Source: Candidatus Thiodiazotropha sp. (ex Gloverina cf. vestifex)
GTDB taxonomy: Bacteria; Pseudomonadota; Gammaproteobacteria; Chromatiales; Chromatiaceae
Direction of reading: 5' to 3'
DNA: 6,687 nucleotides
Assembly: GCA_025656435.1 (NCBI GenBank)
Contig: JAHXHT010000131.1
Span: forward strand, 1-6,687
The position numbers and the translations under genes were made by a program. Positions 1 through 5,247 of the stretch are shown here, piece by piece; position 1 is the first letter of the stretch; the number at the start of each line of letters is the position of its first letter. The notes under the pieces are model-generated. The model was not told the origin of the DNA, did no database searches, and was given only the letters and a program-made list of their open reading frames with translations.

Positions 1-105
1 GTCGGGGCATAACGGCTGTCGCGTTGGCGAGTCGATTTTGGGGACTCGGATGTCCCAAAATCTTTCACGAGGTAGCGACACGCTTGTTTCTTTGGAGTTT
101 TTCAA

Positions 106-291
106 TTGCTCAAATCAGCACTGCTTGGAAAAATTTCTTTCTGGTTGATCGTGATCGGCACCTTTGCACTGGTAACATCGCAGCCAGCCTGGCCGGAATG
201 GTTGTCACGTATGGTGTTATCAACCGGTATCGCGCTGGGTATCACAACGATTGCCGTTGCCGTATGGAACAGAAAAAAGCGTAAGGACTGA
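106..291 (+). CDS. Small two-helix membrane protein, function unknown
   Basis: The frame reads 61 residues from a TTG start. GGAG at 94-97 lies 8 bases upstream of that TTG, and an in-frame TAG just upstream (codon at 76-78) limits alternatives. The protein has two hydrophobic stretches, about residues 11-25 and 36-54, joined by a short loop with P and W residues (QPAWPEW). The N-terminal end carries Lys and the C-terminal end is very basic (RKKRK). By the positive-inside rule this suggests a helical hairpin with both ends in the cytoplasm. I do not recognise the family. It is convergent with phaB and separated from it by two terminator-like structures, so it is probably not part of the PHB operon. 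An overlapping frame (24-284) is equally long but lacks this membrane pattern, and I judged it a shadow. The coding assignment is plausible, not certain. Confidence 0.5.
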   Translation: MLKSALLGKISFWLIVIGTFALVTSQPAWPEWLSRMVLSTGIALGITTIAVAVWNRKKRKD

Positions 292-355
292 AAAAGTGCT
301 TTTGATATTTATGCCAAAAAATCAAAAGAGGAACTGAAAAGCAAAAGCATTTTTT
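291..355 (+). terminator. AT-rich hairpin with T-run after the small membrane gene
   Basis: Bases 291-304 (AAAAAGTGCTTTTG) pair with 342-355 (CAAAAGCATTTTTT) over 14 positions with one G-T wobble, and the 3' arm ends in six T. It starts at the last base of the membrane gene's stop codon. The loop is long (37 bases) and the stem is poor in GC, so it is a weak terminator candidate. A competing 8-bp stem, 299-306 with 321-328 (CTTTTGAT/ATCAAAAG), uses the same left arm. Confidence 0.35.
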
Positions 356-429
356 ACTGTTATCACACGTTCAAGATCTCTTTCCGCAATAGCCTCCTTA
401 AATAGTCAGCTTGAGCGTTTTTCTGAAGT

Positions 430-456
430 AAAAAAAAGCCCGGCGGGGAGCCGGGC
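430..456 (-). terminator. Intrinsic terminator of phaB
   Basis: A perfect 7-bp GC stem (438-444 with 450-456, GCCCGGC/GCCGGGC) has a 5-base loop and is followed, reading the minus strand, by eight T (430-437). It lies 32 bases past the phaB stop codon. It should end the minus-strand phaA-phaR-phaP-phaB transcription and insulate it from the convergent gene on the left. Confidence 0.9.
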
Positions 457-488
457 ATACAATCACAAGAAGGGAGGAGTGTGATAAA

Positions 489-1238
489 TCAGTGAATAAA
501 CAGACCGCCGTTGACTGGCAGATTTGCGCCGGTAACGTAGGTGCTTTCGCTGTCAGCCAGGAAGGCGACGGCTTGCGCAATCTCTTCAGGTTGACCCATG
601 CGGCGCATGGGAATACCGCCAACGATGGCATCACGCACGTCATCGCGCATGGCTGCAGTCATTGAGGTCTCAACATATCCGGGTGATACGGTATTGACGG
701 TGACGCCTTTGGCGGCGCCCTCGTAGGCCAGTGCCATGGTGAAACCGTGCATACCGGCCTTGGCGGCGGAGTAGTTGGCCTGGCCGAACTGGCCACGCTG
801 TCCGTTAACCGATGAGATGTTGATGATACGGCCGAATCCGCGCTCGATCATGCTGTTCCAGATCGGCTGCGTGACGTAGAAGGCACTGCTGAGGTTGGTA
901 TCGATAACGGCATCCCACTGATCGTCGGTCATTTTCTTCATCGTGCTGTCACGGGTGATGCCCGCACAGTTGACCAGGATATCTGCAGGACCGAACTTTT
1001 CGGTAATCTCATTCATCAGTGTGGTGCCGCCTTCAGCGGTGGAGACATCGCCGGAGACCACAGAGATTTCAGCACCCTGTGATTTCTGTTCACTAATCCA
1101 CGCATCTGCACTATCAGCTTCAGATGGATGGCAAGTGGCCACCACTTTGGCGCCTTCATTGGCGAGGCGCAAACAGACCGCGGTACCGATACCGCCCATG
1201 CCGCCGGTAACGACAGCGAGTTTTTCTTTACAGCACAT
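489..1238 (-). CDS. phaB: Acetoacetyl-CoA reductase (NADPH-dependent), PhaB
   Basis: Reduces acetoacetyl-CoA to (R)-3-hydroxybutyryl-CoA in the cytoplasm, the second step of PHB synthesis. The 249-residue product has the full length of the family and is a classical short-chain dehydrogenase. Visible motifs are the nucleotide-binding TGGMGGIG (residues 11-18), the NCAG motif (90-93), the structural Asn115, and the catalytic set Ser143, Tyr156 and Lys160 within NISSVNGQRGQFGQANYSAAK-type sequence typical of PhaB rather than FabG. The C-terminal GANLPVNGG motif is also typical. The frame is open a further 27 codons upstream, but ATG at 1238 is preceded by AGGA (1248-1251) at 9 bases, and family similarity begins there. 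It is the last gene of the minus-strand set. It is separated from phaP by 149 bases with a hairpin, and is followed by a strong terminator. No lesion is seen. Confidence 0.95.
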   Translation of the reverse strand: MCCKEKLAVVTGGMGGIGTAVCLRLANEGAKVVATCHPSEADSADAWISEQKSQGAEISVVSGDVSTAEGGTTLMNEITEKFGPADILVNCAGITRDSTMKKMTDDQWDAVIDTNLSSAFYVTQPIWNSMIERGFGRIINISSVNGQRGQFGQANYSAAKAGMHGFTMALAYEGAAKGVTVNTVSPGYVETSMTAAMRDDVRDAIVGGIPMRRMGQPEEIAQAVAFLADSESTYVTGANLPVNGGLFIH

Positions 1239-1340
1239 TTTTATCTTTCCTCTCGTATCGAATAACTCAATCTTGCCAGAGACCTGTATGCCGGTTTTCA
1301 GGTTCGGCAGGGCAGGCATCTGACAGCATTCAGCTTAAAA

Positions 1341-1370
1341 GAAAACCGGCAGGTAGCCCCGCCGGTTTTC
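1341..1370 (-). terminator. Hairpin after phaP, weak terminator or attenuator
   Basis: A perfect 10-bp inverted repeat (1341-1350 GAAAACCGGC with 1361-1370 GCCGGTTTTC) has a 10-base loop and lies 17 bases past the phaP stop. Read on the minus strand, the stem ends in TTTTC and is followed by four more T, so it resembles an intrinsic terminator with a short T-run. Partial termination here would give more phasin mRNA than phaB mRNA. A third copy of one arm at 1290-1300 allows a competing pairing. Confidence 0.6.
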
Positions 1371-1387
1371 AATATATGCCAGGAGAA

Positions 1388-1759
1388 TTAAGCTGCCTTC
1401 TCTACAGCTTTGGTCACCTGCTCATTCACGGAAGAGAGGCTGCTCTCTACCCATGCACGAACTTCTTCGCTGGTCTTCTGGCTCAGCTCGACCGCATCGC
1501 GGGTGTTGCTTACCATCTCTTCACCCAGCTTGCGGGTAGCGTCCATCTGGCCGCGGACAACCTCGTGGTAATCCTTAGCTTCAGAAACCAGTTTGATCTG
1601 CTCCAGGCTGGTGTTCATCAGGCTGCTGTAGGCGGCCATCTGGCTATCCATAGCTTGGTTCCAAGCCTTCAGGGTAATATCGGTCAGCTGACGGAAACTG
1701 TCGTAACCGTTGCTGTTGATCTCGTTCATCATCTCAATGCTCTCTTTTGCCTTGGTCAT
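1388..1759 (-). CDS. phaP: Phasin, PHB granule-coating protein
   Basis: A 123-residue, almost wholly helical, amphipathic protein without cysteine. It is rich in Lys, Glu, Ser and Met, with the pattern of the short phasin family (Phasin_2 type): an N-terminal segment with Tyr/Phe and a central LKAWNQAMDSQMAAYSSLM-like helix, then a polar coiled-coil-like C-terminal half ending in AVEKAA. Phasins bind the surface of PHB granules and control their size and number. There are two in-frame ATGs, at 1765 and 1759. The ribosome site GGAG (1768-1771) is only 2 bases from the first and 8 from the second, so I chose 1759. It has its own strong promoter and three PhaR-like operators, is directly downstream of phaR, and is followed by a hairpin. 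That fits induction by PHB through release of PhaR. Confidence 0.9.
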   Translation of the reverse strand: MTKAKESIEMMNEINSNGYDSFRQLTDITLKAWNQAMDSQMAAYSSLMNTSLEQIKLVSEAKDYHEVVRGQMDATRKLGEEMVSNTRDAVELSQKTSEEVRAWVESSLSSVNEQVTKAVEKAA

Positions 1760-1781
1760 GGTCATATCTCCAGTGTGTGAA

Positions 1782-1796
1782 TTGTGCGGTGCAGTA
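1782..1796. promoter_or_regulatory. Candidate PhaR operator, phaP leader
   Basis: TTGTGCGGTGCAGTA contains the core TGC-N3-GCA (1785-1793). It lies just downstream of the predicted phaP transcription start. Its centre is 16 bp from that of the next site, about one and a half helical turns. The outer positions are less symmetric than in the other two sites. Confidence 0.5.
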
Positions 1797-1797
1797 A

Positions 1798-1812
1798 TGT
1801 TGCATTGCAGCA
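1798..1812. promoter_or_regulatory. Candidate PhaR operator overlapping the phaP -10
   Basis: TGTTGCATTGCAGCA is a 7-1-7 inverted repeat with one mismatched pair and the core TGC-N3-GCA. It overlaps the -10 hexamer (1809-1814) and the predicted start site, where a bound repressor would block RNA polymerase. Confidence 0.65.
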
Positions 1813-1837
1813 TAAGGCAGGTAAGGGGGGTTGTCAA
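1809..1837 (-). promoter_or_regulatory. Sigma70 promoter of phaP
   Basis: Read on the minus strand: TTGACA (1837-1832), exactly 17 bases, then TATGCT (1814-1809). The -35 is a perfect consensus match and the -10 matches at four of six. Transcription should start near 1801-1803, about 43 bases before the phasin start codon. One operator-like repeat overlaps the -10, one lies just upstream of the -35 and one just downstream of the start site. Confidence 0.8.
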
Positions 1838-1844
1838 GAAAAAG

Positions 1845-1859
1845 TTGTGCGCCGCACAA
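1845..1859. promoter_or_regulatory. Candidate PhaR operator upstream of the phaP -35
   Basis: TTGTGCGCCGCACAA is a perfect 7-bp inverted repeat around a single central C, again with core TGC-N3-GCA. It begins 7 bases upstream of the -35 hexamer. A CTGC-N3-GCAG motif has been described for PhaR of Rhodobacter sphaeroides, and the shared core is the reason for assigning it to PhaR. Confidence 0.65.
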
Positions 1860-1981
1860 ATAATATTTGGGGATTGTGCTCCAGGACATGGAGCGTGGGG
1901 ATGCTTAGAGGATGAATTCTGTTTTAATTACTTAATAAACAGTTGGTTAGGTTGTTAAATGGATGGCTATGGTATCCGCTT

Positions 1982-2440
1982 TTATCCCTTCTCATCCGAT
2001 TTTGAGGGCTTGGTACCGGCTGCGTTGAAGAAGTTTTTCTGCATATCCGTCCACATTTTCATATTTTCTTGAGCCACCTGAGTCATGGCGCTGAACGGGT
2101 CTTCACCGAGATTCTTTCTGACCTGATCTTGCTGTTGAGTGAAGAGGCTCAGGCTCTGTTCCAGGTAGCGGCCGAAGATCCCCTGAAGGGTGCCGCCATA
2201 GAATCGAATAATCTGGGAAAGCATGTTGGCAGTGAACAGGGGTTCGCCGCCGGATTCCGATTCCAGAATGATCTGCAGCAGGATATTTCGCGTGATGTCC
2301 TCTTCCGTCGTGGAGTCGACAACTCTGATTGCTTCACCCTGGATGATGAGCTGGCGCAGCTGGGCGAGGGTGATGTATTTACTCTCTTCGGTGTCGTAGA
2401 GCCGACGGTTGGGGTATTTCTTGATGATGCGATCGGACAT
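1982..2440 (-). CDS. phaR: PHA synthesis repressor PhaR
   Basis: A 152-residue cytoplasmic regulator that in studied bacteria represses phasin (and sometimes other pha) genes and is released from DNA by binding PHB. The N-terminal region (about residues 4-65) carries the highly conserved RIIKKYPNRRLYDTEESKYIT sequence of the PHB_acc_N DNA-binding domain. The middle (about 66-107) matches the PHB_acc domain (PLFTANMLSQIIRFYGG, then FGRYLEQSLSLF). The tail is polar and shorter than in Cupriavidus. ATG at 2440 is fixed by conservation starting at residue 4 and by an in-frame TAG 30 bases upstream, yet no Shine-Dalgarno sequence is visible before it. It sits between phaA and phaP on the same strand, 175 bases after phaA and 222 before phaP. 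Its likely targets are the TGC-N3-GCA sites before phaP and between phaA and phaE. The alternative symbol phbR/phaQ-type repressor is less likely given the N-terminal signature. Confidence 0.93.
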   Translation of the reverse strand: MSDRIIKKYPNRRLYDTEESKYITLAQLRQLIIQGEAIRVVDSTTEEDITRNILLQIILESESGGEPLFTANMLSQIIRFYGGTLQGIFGRYLEQSLSLFTQQQDQVRKNLGEDPFSAMTQVAQENMKMWTDMQKNFFNAAGTKPSKSDEKG

Positions 2441-2476
2441 GGGTGTTGGCTTGATATCTGGTTGGGACTACCGGCC

Positions 2477-2482
2477 AGTATA
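2477..2482 (-). promoter_or_regulatory. Possible -10 element of a phaR promoter
   Basis: On the minus strand TATACT (five of six matches to TATAAT) lies about 37 bases before the phaR start. No good -35 sits at 16-18 bases upstream, so this is weak. phaR could equally be read through from phaA. Confidence 0.2.
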
Positions 2483-2540
2483 CCTCATTAGGCGGGACAA
2501 GCAGAATACGTTGATGCAGTTCGAAGTCTTACCATGCTTT

Positions 2541-2580
2541 GGTCCTGGGGTCCTGGGGTCCTGGGGTCCTGGGGTCCTGA
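2541..2580 (+). repeat. Five-copy 8-bp tandem repeat with G-quadruplex motif
   Basis: GGTCCTGG is repeated five times without interruption (the last copy ends in A). On the plus strand this creates four GGGG tracts (2547-2550, 2555-2558, 2563-2566, 2571-2574) separated by identical TCCT loops, which is a canonical G-quadruplex pattern. On the minus-strand mRNA it reads as CCCCAGGA repeats. It lies in the phaA-phaR gap, 35 bases after the phaA stop codon. It is not a CRISPR array, because there are no spacers. Confidence 0.95.
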
Positions 2581-2581
2581 A

Positions 2582-2599
2582 GGTGCGGCCTGCCGCACC
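2582..2599 (-). other. GC-rich hairpin after phaA
   Basis: A perfect 8-bp inverted repeat (2582-2589 GGTGCGGC with 2592-2599 GCCGCACC) has only two central bases, so 7 bp with a 4-base loop is realistic. It lies 16 bases past the phaA stop. There is no T-run on either strand, so it is more likely an mRNA 3'-end stabiliser or pause site than a full terminator. Confidence 0.5.
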
Positions 2600-2615
2600 A
2601 TTTCATCGACTCAGG

Positions 2616-3800
2616 TCAAACTTTCTCCACTGCCATGGCGACACCCTGGCCACCACCGATGCAGAGGGTAGCCAGACCCTTGCTGGCGCCACTGTGCTGC
2701 AGCTCATGCAACAGGGTCACCAGCACACGGCAGCCGGAAGCGCCGATAGGATGCCCAAGGGCGATGGCGCCACCATGGACATTGACCTTCGACATATCCC
2801 AGCCCATCTCTTTATTCACGCACATGGCCTGCGCGGCGAAAGCCTCGTTGGCCTCAATGCGATCGAGATCGTCGACTGACCAGCCAGCCTTTTCCAGTGC
2901 CTTGGTTGATGCCGGAATCGGACCTGTGCCCATGATGGCCGGATCAACACCGGCGGAGGAGAAGGAAACGATCTTCGCCATGGGAGAGAGCCCCAATGCC
3001 TTGGCCTTGCTTTCCGACATGACCATCACGACAGCGGCGCCATCGTTCAGACCGGAGGCGTTGCCTGCCGTTACCGTACCCTCTTTGGAGAATGCAGCAC
3101 GCAGTTTGCCCAGCTTTTCGGCGGTGGTGCCGGGGCGAGGGAATTCATCCCGGTCGAAGATAATAGGGTCACCTCGGCGCTGGGGAATCGATATCGGAAT
3201 GATCTCGTCAGCGAAGACACTTTCGTTGAGTGCTGCTTCCGCCTTCTGCTGGGAACTGGCGGCAAATTCATCCTGGGACTCACGAGAGAAGCCGAATTTC
3301 TGGGCGATATTTTCAGCAGTGGTGCCCATGTGGTAGTTATTGAATGCATCCCACAGGCCGTCTGTGACCATGGTGTCGATCAGTTTCCAATCACCCATTT
3401 TGGCGCCATTGCGGGAATTTGGCAGCACATGGGGGGAAAGGCTCATATTCTCCTGACCACCGGCGATGACGATCTCCGCATCACCGCAAGCCACTGCCTG
3501 CATGGCCAGGTGGACGGCCTTGAGGCCACTGCCGCAGACTTTGTTGATAGTCAGTGCCGGTGTCTCGACCGACAGCCCGGCGGCAATACTCGCCTGACGG
3601 GCCGGGTTTTGGCCGACGCCTGCGGTCAGTACCTGACCCAGGATGACTTCGTCCACTTGCTCGGCTTTGACACCTGTTTTCTCAAGCAGACCGGTGATGA
3701 CTTTTGCGCCCAGCTCGTGGGCGGGGATGCCTGCCAGACTGCCTCCAAAAGTACCAATGGCGCTGCGGGCGGCAGCGACGATGACGATATTCTCACTCAC
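2616..3800 (-). CDS. phaA: Acetyl-CoA acetyltransferase (beta-ketothiolase) PhaA
   Basis: Condenses two acetyl-CoA into acetoacetyl-CoA, the first step of PHB synthesis, in the cytoplasm. The 394-residue product has normal length for a biosynthetic thiolase. The nucleophile is Cys89 (VCGSG), the active-site His350 lies in GGAIALGHPIGASG, and the acid/base Cys380 lies in CIGGGQG. NEAFAAQ (318-324) is also present. I chose the GTG at 3800: GAGGA (3810-3814) stands 9 bases upstream, and the protein then begins SENIVIVAAARSAIG, as the family does. An ATG at 3851 in the same frame would add 17 unrelated residues. It is the first gene of the minus-strand set, divergent from phaE. A candidate promoter with a PhaR-like operator at its start site lies 130-160 bases upstream. 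No lesion is seen. Confidence 0.95.
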   Translation of the reverse strand: MSENIVIVAAARSAIGTFGGSLAGIPAHELGAKVITGLLEKTGVKAEQVDEVILGQVLTAGVGQNPARQASIAAGLSVETPALTINKVCGSGLKAVHLAMQAVACGDAEIVIAGGQENMSLSPHVLPNSRNGAKMGDWKLIDTMVTDGLWDAFNNYHMGTTAENIAQKFGFSRESQDEFAASSQQKAEAALNESVFADEIIPISIPQRRGDPIIFDRDEFPRPGTTAEKLGKLRAAFSKEGTVTAGNASGLNDGAAVVMVMSESKAKALGLSPMAKIVSFSSAGVDPAIMGTGPIPASTKALEKAGWSVDDLDRIEANEAFAAQAMCVNKEMGWDMSKVNVHGGAIALGHPIGASGCRVLVTLLHELQHSGASKGLATLCIGGGQGVAMAVEKV

Positions 3801-3918
3801 GTTGGGTAATCCTCGTATTTGTTTTGATGGAAATTTGGCTTGCCGGCCCATCCATTGAGCGTTCAGTCAAACATGACTGCCGGGTTAGTTTTAGGACGTT
3901 TTTTCCGGCTACGGTGTA

Positions 3919-3933
3919 TGTTGCAGCGCACAA
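3919..3933. promoter_or_regulatory. Candidate PhaR operator in the phaA/phaE divergent region
   Basis: TGTTGCAGCGCACAA has the same core TGC-N3-GCA. Its left half equals the left half of the site at 1798 and its right half equals the right half of the site at 1845. It directly abuts the candidate phaA -10 element (3934-3939) and so would cover the transcription start. Confidence 0.55.
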
Positions 3934-3962
3934 ATTTTATTGCTAGCTTAATAAACATCCAA
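3934..3962 (-). promoter_or_regulatory. Candidate sigma70 promoter of phaA
   Basis: Read on the minus strand: TTGGAT (3962-3957), 17 bases, TAAAAT (3939-3934). The -10 matches at five of six and the -35 at three of six. It would give a leader of about 125 bases before the phaA start. I found no convincing promoter for phaE on the other strand of the region 3801-4087. Confidence 0.45.
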
Positions 3963-4087
3963 AGCATGACGGTGCTTCATCGAGCGTCATAAGGACGGCT
4001 TGGATGCAGACACGGCCTGTAGGGAATGGGTTTCCTTGCAAGGCTTCAGTAAGCATACCAATTGACACAACAACAGGACCACACCCA

Positions 4088-5164
4088 ATGAGCGATTCAC
4101 CTTTCTGGAACGATGACTGGATGAAGACCCAGCAGAAATACTGGGAGAACTGGACCGATATGAGCCGCCAGGCGATGGGCATGGAGCAGCCGGCCAAGTC
4201 GCCGCTGGAATCTGCCATGGACCACTGGTGGCAGGGTATCTCTCCGTCCACGACTGATTTCAATCAGGACTTCATGGGCAAAATGATGGACCAGAGCAAA
4301 AGCTTCTTCCGTATGGCTGAGAGCTACTAGCAGAATGCCGGGCAGAGCAAGAACTGGCTGGATGCGGCCAACAGTACGATTGCAGACCTGCAACAGATGT
4401 TCTCGGGTGGTATGGATAATGTCTTCAATGGCGCAGAGACTGCCGGTGATGACGCCGTGCATAAGATGATGGCGTTCTGGGAGATGCCCATGGACAACTG
4501 GCAGCGCATGGTCTCCTCGCTTTCCCTGATGCCGGGAGATGCACTGAGAAACATGCCCCATACCGACGGTCTCGACCGCTTTCTGAGCGCACCGGGTCTT
4601 GGTTACATGCGAGAGGAAGAGGGCCAGTACAAGAGGCTGATGCAGCGGATGGCCGATTACCAGCGTGCCCTGGGTGAATACTCGCGCTTCTTCTCCAACC
4701 TCGGTCTGCTGTCAGCCAATCGCCTGCGCGACAAGGTGCAGGGTCTGGTGGAAGAGGGTAAGCAGATCGACAGTGCTCGCGGTCTCTATGACCTGTGGGT
4801 CAGCAGCAGTGAAGAGGTCTACGGTGAGCAGGTGATGACGCCTGAATACGCCAAGATTCATGGCAAAATGGTCAACTCGCTGATGTCAGTCAAACAGAAG
4901 CTGAGCCACATGGTGGACGAGAGTCTGGGCAGCCTGAACATGCCGACCCGCCGCGAACTGCGCACCCTGCAGGATCGATTGCAGGAGTCGCGTCGTGAAT
5001 ACAAGGCGTTGCGTTCCGAGGTGGAACTGCTGAAAGAGCAGATGATGGACCTGCGCAAGCCTTCACCGGCATCAGCCGAACCCGCAGCCAAACAGGCTGT
5101 ACCGGTCAAAAAGGCCGCAGCAAAGAAAAAGGTGAGTAAGAAGAAATCAGCCGTCAAGAAATAA
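4088..5164 (+). CDS. phaE: Class III PHA synthase subunit PhaE, interrupted by an in-frame amber codon
   Basis: PhaE is the non-catalytic partner that activates PhaC in class III synthases. ATG at 4088 has AGGA (4075-4078) 9 bases upstream, and the product begins with a Trp-rich segment usual for PhaE (WNDDWMKTQQKYWENW). Codon 81 (4328-4330) is TAG. The same frame then continues open for 277 codons, and read through it gives 358 residues, close to the ~357 known for the family. The second part contains the conserved SFLSAPGLGYMREEE-like region (about residues 164-178), the MPTRRE motif (285-290) and a coiled coil (about 287-323), then a Lys/Ala-rich tail (10 Lys in the last 22). If the stop is absolute, an 80-residue fragment is made. 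The next in-frame ATG (4397) has no ribosome site. Loss of a sense codon, recoding, or a sequence error are all possible. phaC follows after 83 bases. Confidence 0.88.
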
Positions 5165-5247
5165 GCTGACAGCTGAGTTTGATATCTATCCGTCACCCAA
5201 TCAGACAATGAATACCAGACAAGCGTTTGGAATCGAGGAGAACAGAC

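Noticed and set aside
1239..1319. 27-codon upstream extension of phaB (ATG at 1319)
   Set aside because: The extension has no reductase similarity, while ATG at 1238 has a good ribosome site and begins the family sequence.
1878..1894. GCTCCA/TGGAGC hairpin between phaR and phaP as a terminator
   Set aside because: It has a 6-bp stem with no T-run on either strand and could be chance.
1919..1942. Hairpin after phaR (CTGTTT/AAACAG) as its terminator
   Set aside because: The stem is only 6 bp, AT-rich, with a 12-base loop and no T-run on the minus strand.
2541..2580. Tandem repeat as a CRISPR array
   Set aside because: Units are 8 bp, directly abutting, with no spacers and no cas genes nearby.
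2635..3336. Long plus-strand open frame opposite phaA (233 codons)
   Set aside because: It lies entirely within the conserved phaA gene on the other strand, with no recognisable domain; it is a shadow of codon bias.
4062..4067. TTGACA as a -35 element for phaE
   Set aside because: A -10 at 17 bases downstream would fall at the phaE start codon, and no TATAAT-like sequence is there.
4004..4087. Upstream in-frame ATG for phaE at 4004
   Set aside because: The 28 extra residues are unlike PhaE, and AGGA is correctly placed for the ATG at 4088.
4336..4344. TGC-N3-GCA inside phaE as a further PhaR operator
   Set aside because: It is a coding-region match with no symmetric flanks or promoter; one or two chance matches are expected in a window of this size.
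4097..4561. Minus-strand open frame opposite phaE, as an explanation for the amber codon
   Set aside because: It has no recognisable family or ribosome site, whereas PhaE similarity runs on both sides of the amber codon in one frame.
5227..5247. TTG start seven codons upstream of phaC
   Set aside because: It would place GAGGAG inside the gene; GTG at 5248 sits 7 bases after that ribosome site and matches the family N-terminus.
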